A DNA stretch of 64,000 nucleotides, taken from NCBI GenBank assembly GCA_963753545.1, contig CAVWCQ010000008.1, positions 2,542,001-2,606,000 on the forward strand. Reading direction: 5' to 3'. How positions within the stretch are numbered: position 1 is the first letter of the stretch; each line of letters opens with the position of its first letter. The DNA is from CAVWCQ01 sp963753545 (GTDB taxonomy: Bacteria; Chloroflexota; Anaerolineae; Aggregatilineales; Aggregatilineaceae). The position numbers and the translations under genes are program-made. Of the stretch, positions 57,708 to 64,000 are shown piece by piece. The notes under the pieces are model-generated. The model had not been told where the DNA came from and searched no databases. It saw only the letters and a list, made by a program, of their open reading frames with translations.

Positions 57708-59202
57708 ATGAACAAAAATCAGCAAAAAGAGAGTGGTGGTCATTGGGGCTGGTATGGGCGGATTAGCTGCCGCGCTGCGGCTGCGCCATGCCGGATTCGA
57801 TGTCACTGTTGTTGAAAAACAGAGCCGCCCCGGTGGCAGAAGCAATGTAATCGAGGATCAGGGCTTCCGCGTCGACACAGGGCCGACGATCCTGGTCATG
57901 AAATCAACTTTCGAGGATACCTACCGCGCCATCGGCTGCGATATCAATGATCGAATCCAGTTTTCTCAACTCGATCCCAATTACCGCATCTATTTTCACG
58001 ACGAAACGTACATGGATCTATACAGCAATATGCCCCAGCTTGCTGCTGAAGTGGAACGCATTGAACCCGGTGCTGCTGAAAGTCTTTTCCGCTTTATTGG
58101 GGCGGGCGCACAGAAGTATGCGCTGGGCATGGATTTTGTGGAACGCAATTACGACCATCTCACCGATTTGATGAATCCGGTCGCGGGTCTCCGACTGCTA
58201 AGGACTCAATCCCAGCAGCGGCTGTACAAGCACGTCGGTCACTATTTTAAGAGCGACAAACTGCGTAAAGCGTTCTCGTTCCATTCGATGTTTTTGGGGC
58301 TGTCACCCTTTGACGCGCTGGCGATGTACTGCCTGATCACCTATGCCGATCTGGCTCTTGGCATGTGGTATCCCAAGGGCGGTATCTACAGCATCATCGA
58401 AGATATGGCCGAACTCGCCGGGCAGATGGGAATCACAATGCGCATGAAGGCCCCTGTGCGCGAAATCGCGGTCAAAAACAGCCGCGTGCAGGGCGTTATG
58501 CTGGAATCGGGCGAGATGATCGAAGCGGATTTGGTAGTCTCCAACGCCGATCTACCCTACACCTACAAGCGGCTGGTTCCGGCGGAATATCGCAAACAGG
58601 AACGCCGTCTGGACAAAATGGAATACGCCTGCTCAGGATTTTTGCTCTACCTGGGAGTAGATAAAACGTATCCCGCCATGCGCCACCAGGCACTGTATTT
58701 TTCGGAAGACTATCGGGCCAACCTCGATGCGATTTTCAAGATCAAAACCCTGCCTGCCCAACCGTCTTTCCATCTGAACAACCCGACGATTTCAGATCCG
58801 TCGCTGGCTCCGGCAGGACACAGTCTGCTTTACATGTTGGCTCCAATGCCAAACTTGCAGGGAAACGACATCGACTGGCATGACGCCGCGCCCCAGGTGC
58901 GCAAACAAATTCTCGACCAGCTTGAAAAACTGGTTGATCCAGATCTGCGGCAGCATATCGTTTGGGAACGCCAGTACACGCCGCTGGATTTTGAGAGTGA
59001 TTTGAATGCCGTGCATGGAACCGCCTTTGGCTCTCTCTCGCATGGCTTTTTCCAGTCTTCTTACTTCCGACCGCACAACAAAGCCCGTGATATTCACGGC
59101 TTGTATTTTGTGGGGCAGGGAACCTATCCGGGCATCGGTATGCCGATGGTCCAGATTTCTGCCCGGCTTGTTACCGAAAGGATTCTGCAAGAATGGTGCT
59201 AA
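57708..59202 (+). CDS. crtI: Phytoene desaturase CrtI (start region frame break)
   Basis: About 497 residues. Introduces double bases into phytoene with FAD. VVIGAGMGGLAAALRLRHAG, RPGGRSNVIEDQGFRVDTGP and C-terminal GLYFVGQGTYPGIGMPMV are the FAD/CrtI signatures. The in-frame start at 57733 (GTG) would cut off residues; the ATG at 57708 (MNKNQQK) reaches VVVIGAG when one A is dropped from the A5 run, and is likely the true start. It is followed by crtB with a 10-nt overlap. Confidence 0.92.
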
Positions 59203-60149
59203 ACAACTCTCCCCTGTCACTTTCGGCCCCAGCCGCCATCCGATCTCGTCACATCCTGGCCGATTATGATGCCTGCCGCGAGATTATGTTTGGTGCCAGC
59301 AAAAACTATTCCTTTGCCAGCCGCATGCTGCCAATGGACAAACTGCCCCATGTTACGGCGCTTTATGCTGTGATGCGCGTCGGAGATGACCGGGTAGATG
59401 TCGATCATGCCGGGTTCGCTTCGCCGCTTGCCGCCATTGAAGACTGGCGCAACAGTTATTGGCAGGCTTTTGCAACGGGTGACAGCCCGCACCCGGTTCT
59501 GCGCGCCTACTTGCACACAGCATCCCAATTCGGCATTTCACCCCACCTGCTTAACACCTATTTTCGGGCGATGATCGAAGATCTGACGATCACACGTTTT
59601 CCGACCTTTGCCGATCTGATGCACTACATGGAAGGCAGCGCCATCCCGGTGGGACGCGTGATGACTCATATCCTGGGCGCACGCACTCCTCATATCACCG
59701 ATGCTTTCCCAGCAGCCAACTCGCTGTCGATTGCCATGCAGCTCAGCAATTTCTGGCGCGATATTGGCGAAGACTGGCAGCGCGGACGGGTTTATATTCC
59801 GCTGGAAGACATGGATCGTTTTGGGGTCATGGAAGGCGATATTGCTGCCGGACGTATTGACCAGCGCTTGATCAGCCTCCTCGAATTCGAATTTGAGCGC
59901 ACGAACCGTTATTACGCTCAGGCGCGCGAAGGCGTGCCGCTGCTGGCATCGGGCCACCTGGGAGTATCGAGTGCCTTGGAATTTTACCGGGCCATCCTGT
60001 CGGGAATACGCCGCAACGGATATGATGTGTTCACCCACAGAGCCGGAACCAGCACTCCCCGCAAACTGCGCCTGATTGCAGCGGCATGGTGGCAGTCTCG
60101 TAAAGAGATTTACCAGCTTGCCCCACGCCAGAAAACGGTACGCGCTTGA
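59193..60149 (+). CDS. crtB: Phytoene synthase CrtB
   Basis: 318 residues. Condenses two GGPP to phytoene. The Asp-rich motifs are AVMRVGDDRVDVD and LSNFWRDIGEDWQRGRVYIP, with HYMEGSAIPVGRV in between. The start overlaps crtI by 10 nt; translational coupling is likely. GGPP synthase is not in the window. Some squalene/phytoene synthases share the fold; CrtI context decides. Confidence 0.93.
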   Translation: MVLNNSPLSLSAPAAIRSRHILADYDACREIMFGASKNYSFASRMLPMDKLPHVTALYAVMRVGDDRVDVDHAGFASPLAAIEDWRNSYWQAFATGDSPHPVLRAYLHTASQFGISPHLLNTYFRAMIEDLTITRFPTFADLMHYMEGSAIPVGRVMTHILGARTPHITDAFPAANSLSIAMQLSNFWRDIGEDWQRGRVYIPLEDMDRFGVMEGDIAAGRIDQRLISLLEFEFERTNRYYAQAREGVPLLASGHLGVSSALEFYRAILSGIRRNGYDVFTHRAGTSTPRKLRLIAAAWWQSRKEIYQLAPRQKTVRA

Positions 60150-60174
60150 TTGTTTTTTTCTGCAAAACCCGCCG

Positions 60175-60202
60175 TTGACACGGTGCTAAAACCCGCTACA
60201 AT
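60175..60202 (+). promoter_or_regulatory. promoter of tRNA-Phe
   Basis: TTGACA (60175-60180), 16-nt spacer, TACAAT (60197-60202). Both hexamers are near-perfect sigma-70 consensus, and the predicted start lies about 20 nt before the tRNA. Confidence 0.85.
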
Positions 60203-60228
60203 ATGCTCTGTTCCTGAGGGAACGGGCT

Positions 60229-60301
60229 GCCGAGGTAGCTCAGTTGGTAGAGCACTTGACTGAAAATCAAGGAGTCCCCAGTTCAAGTCTGGGCCTCGGC
60301 A
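60229..60301 (+). tRNA. tRNA-Phe (GAA)
   Basis: 73 nt cloverleaf. Acceptor GCCGAGG/CCTCGGC plus discriminator A, D arm with GCTCAGTTGGTAGAGC, anticodon stem CTTGA/TCAAG around loop CTGAAAA with anticodon GAA at 60262-60264, T arm CCCAG TTCAAGT CTGGG. CCA is not encoded. It lies 79 nt after crtB and has its own strong promoter. Confidence 0.98.
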
Positions 60302-60304
60302 CAC

Positions 60305-60335
60305 AAAAAAACCCCTGCAATCGCGGGGGTTTTTT
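60305..60335. terminator. bidirectional terminator between tRNA-Phe and MMPL gene
   Basis: AAAAAACCCC (60306-60315) pairs with GGGGTTTTTT across a loop of about 10 nt; T-runs occur on both strands, so it can end tRNA-Phe transcripts from the left and the MMPL transcript from the right (its stop is 60354). Confidence 0.9.
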
Positions 60336-60353
60336 GATCCTCATCCTGCCCTG

Positions 60354-62897
60354 TTAATCGGCGGATACATCCGCAGGCGCTTGTGGAGCAGGTTTGACCT
60401 GCTGGGCCTTGGGCACACCACCGGGCCACCACGTCCATCGACCGAACAGCGCCGCCAGTGCCGGATCGAGAATGGTCCGCACGACAAACGTATCAACCAG
60501 TACGCCGAATGCCACTGCGAAACCAACTTCCGACAGGAACTTGATCTCGCCCGCCATCAGCCCGCCGAAGGTCCCCGCCAGAATCATGCCCGCTGACGTG
60601 ATAATCGCGCCCGTCGTCGCAACCGCGACATGGACGCCTTCGTGAACGCCATGATTGCCGACTTCTTCCTTGATGCGCCCAAACAGGAAGATGCTGTAGT
60701 CGATCCCCAGGGCGACCAGGAAGACAAACATCATAAACGGCACGAAAAACGACAGCCGGGGTGTATCGAATACAACTCTGAACACGAGATTCGTCACGCC
60801 CAGTGTAAAGGTGTAACTGAGCAGCACCGTACAGATGAGATAGAGCGGCGCAACAGCGCTGCGCAGCATGATCAACAGCACGATGAAGATGCCGACCAGC
60901 ACAAACCCAAATGCCCGCAGCAGGTCTCGCTGTACGGTATTGCGAATGTCTGTGATCAGTGCGGCTGTTCCGCTAACTCCCACTGGCCCCTCACCGTCAT
61001 ATCGATTCAATACGCTGCGGATTCGGCCAATAGTCTTGAAGGAAGACTCTGTACCCGCTTCGTCCGATAGGGTGACAGACATCTGGAAGGAGTGTCCATC
61101 CGGGGATACGTAAGCGCTGCTGATCGGGATAAACTGCTCAAACAATGGGCCGCTCTCGCTCAACATCATGGTTGGGTTATCAAGCCCGGCGATCCGCTCA
61201 CCCAGCGAGTTCCCTGCGGTCATCATCTCATCCTGGTTGTCTGCAACCGAGTCCGGTCCCCCCGCTAAAATCTGCTGAAGCTGTGTCAGGTTGGGATCAT
61301 CCCCAATTTCAGGGAAGTGCGCCGACACGCGGCTCAGATAATCCTGTGCCTCACCGATCACAGTTTGGGCTTGCTCCATATCGCCGCTTTGCTGGGCCTG
61401 GCTCACCATGCCCAGTGCCATTTGAAGCTGGGTATCGGCGCGCAGGATGTTCTGATATTGGTCATTGTGCATGCCGAGCGGATTATTGAGGCTGAACACA
61501 TCGGCAACGCCCTTCACCTGTGCAAGATCCTGCGACACGCTCACCATTTCAGCGGCTATCGTCTCTGGCGAGCGGCCCGTGACAATGACGGTCAACGGAT
61601 AGAGCAGGCCACTTCCAAAATGATCTTCGAGCAGGTGATAGCCCTGGATCAACTCCAGGCTGTCCGGGTAATCGGCCATGAACTCGTAGGTTACGCTGCG
61701 CGTCAGCCCATACACACCAAGCGGGGCCATGAGTACAACGATCAGGAGAATAGTCAGCAGGGGGCGCGAACTCACCTGCCGTGAGGTAAAGTCGTACCAA
61801 CGCCCATGTGCGCGATGGCGCGCTTTGTTCGGCCAAAAGGCTCGTTCCCCCAGGAATGAGAGCAGCGCAGGTGTCAGAGTCAGGCCTGCCAGCAGCCCTA
61901 CGATGATACCCACCGCGAGCATTGGCCCCGTGTTAGCAAACATTCCCATCTCAGAAAAAGCCATCGCAGTGAATCCGACAACAACCGTTGCCGCGCTGCT
62001 GGAAATCGTCTCGCCTACGCGGTGAACCGTATCTTTGGTCGCGGTATTCACATCATGCGTACCGGCCATTTCCTCACGGAAGCGGCTGATCAGGAACATG
62101 CAGTAATCGGTTCCCGCTCCATACATGACTACGATCAGAAACGCATTCATCTGGCTGATGATGGTAAGAATCCCCGCGTCCGCCAGCAGGCCGAGCAAGC
62201 CCGTTGTCACCATCAAGGCTATGGTGACGGTAAACAGCGGGATCAAGGGGCTAACCGGGGAACGGTAGATCACCAGCAGGAAGATGATGATCAGCGCGAC
62301 CGTGATGATCAGGGTGCGGTCAAGAGTCTCAAAGGTGACTTTATCACTCTCAACGTTGATCTTTGCCTGTCCGGTATGGTAAACGCTCACTTCAGCGGGT
62401 GGTGGATTCTTGTCAATCCAATGGTCAATCGTGTCAACAGTATTGACCGTAGCTTTATCCGTATCTGCGGTGCTGATGCCAAACGCCACCAATCCATAAC
62501 GCGCATCCTCGGAGAGAAGGCGGGCCGCTACTGCCGGATCCTGGGTTGGCGATGTGACGTCCACAACGTTATCCGGCGCGTTGTCACTCATTAACCAGGC
62601 CGTGAGCGCATCCATATACTTCCAGGCCGGAGTTTCCGCAGTAATGCCGTTTGCCGCGCCACTGTCTATGACGATAATGCCGCTGCTGGGCGAGAAGTTT
62701 TCGGGAAATGCAGCCTGAACCAGGTGTTCAGCCTGGGCGAAGGGAGCATCATCCGGCAAAAAATCACGTTGATCAGACGTGCCTACATCTTCAAGACTGG
62801 GCGCGACAAGCAGCAAAACGACTGCCAGCCCGATCCAGGTCAGAATAACTGGAACTCGATACTGTGTAGCCAAACGACCAAGGAACCTGAACATCAT
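60354..62897 (-). CDS. MMPL/RND-family exporter
   Basis: About 847 residues. Two homologous halves, each with a large extracytoplasmic domain and a cluster of helices; SDQRDFLPDDAPF begins domain 1, and the MMPL sterol-sensing-like part has MNAFLIVVMYGAGTDYCMFLISRFREE and its counterpart ALGIDYSIFLFGRIKEEV in the second half. The paired Asp-Tyr motifs (TDY and IDY) are the proton relay of this family. AGGAGG precedes ATGATG (62897/62894), which fixes the start; the frame's earlier codons are unlikely. Probably exports a lipid or hydrophobic compound. Repression by the divergent TetR protein is inferred from operators. Confidence 0.94.
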   Translation of the reverse strand: MMFRFLGRLATQYRVPVILTWIGLAVVLLLVAPSLEDVGTSDQRDFLPDDAPFAQAEHLVQAAFPENFSPSSGIIVIDSGAANGITAETPAWKYMDALTAWLMSDNAPDNVVDVTSPTQDPAVAARLLSEDARYGLVAFGISTADTDKATVNTVDTIDHWIDKNPPPAEVSVYHTGQAKINVESDKVTFETLDRTLIITVALIIIFLLVIYRSPVSPLIPLFTVTIALMVTTGLLGLLADAGILTIISQMNAFLIVVMYGAGTDYCMFLISRFREEMAGTHDVNTATKDTVHRVGETISSSAATVVVGFTAMAFSEMGMFANTGPMLAVGIIVGLLAGLTLTPALLSFLGERAFWPNKARHRAHGRWYDFTSRQVSSRPLLTILLIVVLMAPLGVYGLTRSVTYEFMADYPDSLELIQGYHLLEDHFGSGLLYPLTVIVTGRSPETIAAEMVSVSQDLAQVKGVADVFSLNNPLGMHNDQYQNILRADTQLQMALGMVSQAQQSGDMEQAQTVIGEAQDYLSRVSAHFPEIGDDPNLTQLQQILAGGPDSVADNQDEMMTAGNSLGERIAGLDNPTMMLSESGPLFEQFIPISSAYVSPDGHSFQMSVTLSDEAGTESSFKTIGRIRSVLNRYDGEGPVGVSGTAALITDIRNTVQRDLLRAFGFVLVGIFIVLLIMLRSAVAPLYLICTVLLSYTFTLGVTNLVFRVVFDTPRLSFFVPFMMFVFLVALGIDYSIFLFGRIKEEVGNHGVHEGVHVAVATTGAIITSAGMILAGTFGGLMAGEIKFLSEVGFAVAFGVLVDTFVVRTILDPALAALFGRWTWWPGGVPKAQQVKPAPQAPADVSAD

Positions 62898-62935
62898 CAC
62901 CTCCTGATAAACAAATACCTGCAATTCATGTTACA

Positions 62936-62951
62936 ATGAGTATGTGCTCAA
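62936..62951. promoter_or_regulatory. TetR operator site 1
   Basis: Imperfect palindrome ATGAGT ATGT GCTCAA, two mismatches from site 2. It lies downstream of the MMPL promoter. Confidence 0.65.
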
Positions 62952-62954
62952 AAT

Positions 62955-62970
62955 ATGAGCATGCGCTCAT
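62955..62970. promoter_or_regulatory. TetR operator site 2
   Basis: Palindrome ATGAGC ATGC GCTCAT with perfect 6-bp half-sites, spaced 19 bp centre-to-centre from site 1. It abuts the -10 of the MMPL promoter, so binding would block initiation. Confidence 0.75.
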
Positions 62971-62998
62971 TTTAAGATCGAGGTATCATTATTGTCAA
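62970..62998 (-). promoter_or_regulatory. promoter of MMPL gene
   Basis: Minus strand: TTGACA (62998-62993), 17-nt spacer, TTAAAA (62975-62970), which is weak (3/6). The perfect -35 and spacing, and the operator immediately downstream, support it. Confidence 0.65.
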
Positions 62999-63052
62999 CC
63001 CCTAAAAATAGAGGGGGCAACACGACGATGAGATGAGGAAAGAATAAGCACC

Positions 63053-63716
63053 TTGAAGACAAAGAAAGGTCCTGATCCAGCCACGCGGCAGGAACGCCGC
63101 GCCGCGCGCCGCAAAGCGGAAATTTTGGATGCCGCCGCACAGAGTCTTTGCCCAAAAAGGCTTCCAACGCAGCACGACCAAGGATATCGCGGAAGAAGCG
63201 GATATCGCTGAAGGCACAATCTACAACTATTTTGAGAGCAAAGACGATCTCCTGATCAACCTCATTGACCGAATTGCCGATCTGGCCTACCGCCGCGAAG
63301 CTTACGCCCATTCGCTCGATAAAGATGTTCGCCAGGCAGTTTACGACTTGATGTTGGAACGATTTACCGTGATCAAGCAGCAAAATACGCTTTTTCTCGC
63401 TATCTTGCCCGAGCTTTTCGCCAGCCCGCATTTATGTGAACTTTATACCGAGAGGGTGATGGTCCCGGCGCTCCGTGATCTGGAGGAGCATCTGCAAGCG
63501 CGCGTCGAGCGTCACCAGATCGGGAACATCGATGTGGCGATGACGGTACGCTTGTTGTCCGCCCTGGGATTGGGCCTGGAAATGATGACGATTTTGGGTG
63601 ACGCGAAAACTCAAGCCATGTGGGACGACACAGGTAGCCTCGTGGAGGTGCTCACCAGCGCTATATTCGACGGGATGCTGATCCCGTCCGCCAAACCGCC
63701 GGATTCAGCAGATTAA
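63053..63716 (+). CDS. TetR-family transcriptional regulator (one frame break)
   Basis: About 220 residues. An upstream TTG (63053) gives a basic N-terminus and RRKAEILDAAA. The frame continues after one base shift near 63140 as VFAQKGFQRSTTKDIAEEADIAEGTIYNYFESKDDLL, a textbook HTH. The C-terminal ligand domain is helical. It diverges from the MMPL exporter over two palindromic operators, the standard layout of a local repressor of an efflux gene. Confidence 0.92.
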
Positions 63717-63736
63717 GCCGCCTTTACGGGAATACA

Positions 63737-63762
63737 AAAACCCCCGCCAGCGCAGGGGTTTT
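63737..63762. terminator. bidirectional terminator between tetR and AOR-like gene
   Basis: AAAACCCC (63737-63744) pairs with GGGGTTTT (63755-63762) across a 10-nt loop that can extend the stem with GC pairs. It serves both convergent genes. Confidence 0.88.
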
Positions 63763-63784
63763 ATATTTGATCGAGAGAAATGAT

Positions 63785-64000
63785 CTACTGCCCGGTCTTT
63801 TCTTTGACCAGTTCCACCACGTCCGGGAAGTCGATGCCCAGTTCGCTGATCTTTTCCAACGTCGGGATGCCGTTCGCGTCCCAGCCGCGCCGCTTATAAA
63901 CCGTATCCATCAGCATCTGATACTGCGCTTCGCGGTAAGCGCGCACGGTTGCTATTTTTTCCTCTGTACTCATCCCAGTGGGATCAACTCCCACCAGATC
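63785..64000 (-). CDS. Aldehyde ferredoxin oxidoreductase, C-terminal fragment (partial)
   Basis: Only the last ~70 residues are in the window; the gene continues past the right edge. YREAQYQMLMDTVYKRRGWDANGIPTLEKISELGI matches the C-terminus of tungsten-pterin aldehyde ferredoxin oxidoreductases, in which the RGWD-x-GIPT segment is conserved. Those enzymes oxidise aldehydes to acids with ferredoxin. The catalytic domains are outside the view, so the assignment rests on this tail. Confidence 0.72.
   Translation of the reverse strand, partial: DLVGVDPTGMSTEEKIATVRAYREAQYQMLMDTVYKRRGWDANGIPTLEKISELGIDFPDVVELVKEKTGQ

Overview
The window (about 58-60% GC by eye) looks like a Chloroflexota chromosome, probably an Anaerolineae-type lineage. 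The pointers are a two-TM YvcK protein beside gap-pgk-tpi, a Thr/Pro-rich surface protein, multi-GAF sensor kinase, F420 enzymes, FAD/2Fe-2S molybdo-flavoprotein fusions and a lycopene-cyclase-domain carotenoid cluster. This is inference from gene content; no 16S gene is present.

Layout. 1-7.3 kb: lower glycolysis (apgM reading left off the edge; yvcK, gap, pgk, tpiA reading right), ending in a membrane protein with a 40-residue tandem-repeat tail. 7.7-14.1 kb: housekeeping and salvage (WecA/MraY-type transferase, upp, ruvB, DUF2905, queA, purine nucleoside phosphorylase, a surface protein). 14.1-46.0 kb: about 28 genes, all on the minus strand, many overlapping or nearly touching. This is the most interesting part. 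It combines (i) two molybdenum hydroxylases with the YqeB, YqeC-MocA and XdhC maturation factors that mark selenium-dependent molybdenum hydroxylases; (ii) a nearly complete coenzyme F420 set (CofC, CofD, CofE, an FbiB-type nitroreductase, NpdG) plus an F420-type LLM oxidoreductase; (iii) the core of an anaerobic purine-degradation cluster (SsnA, YgeW, carbamate kinase, hydantoinase, 8-oxoguanine deaminase, a second carbamoyltransferase, two fold-type II PLP enzymes, FolD at the head). 46.2-54.4 kb: a guanylate kinase fused to an unknown domain, the main sigma factor behind a 470-nt leader, a LiaF-like protein, a multi-GAF histidine kinase and a TIGR03960-type radical SAM protein. 54.5-60.2 kb: a divergent carotenoid locus (lycopene cyclase, KptA and a second desaturase leftward; CrtI and CrtB rightward). 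60.2-64 kb: tRNA-Phe, an MMPL exporter diverging from a TetR regulator over two palindromic operators, and the C-terminal end of an aldehyde ferredoxin oxidoreductase at the right edge.

How the genes could work together. PunA releases bases, 8-oxoguanine deaminase and the Mo-hydroxylases interconvert oxidised purines, the amidohydrolases open the rings, carbamoyltransferase plus carbamate kinase could recover ATP from a carbamoyl group, and FolD handles one-carbon units. Whether F420/F420H2 takes part in the redox steps is the open question. The YgeY and YgfK members of the described clusters are not in the window, nor is a recognisable YgeX.

Caution: at least 16 genes are broken by single-base shifts that restore a textbook protein when ignored, several in short homopolymers. 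The simplest reading is residual indel error in the assembly rather than real pseudogenes. Such genes are listed as one CDS spanning both frames.
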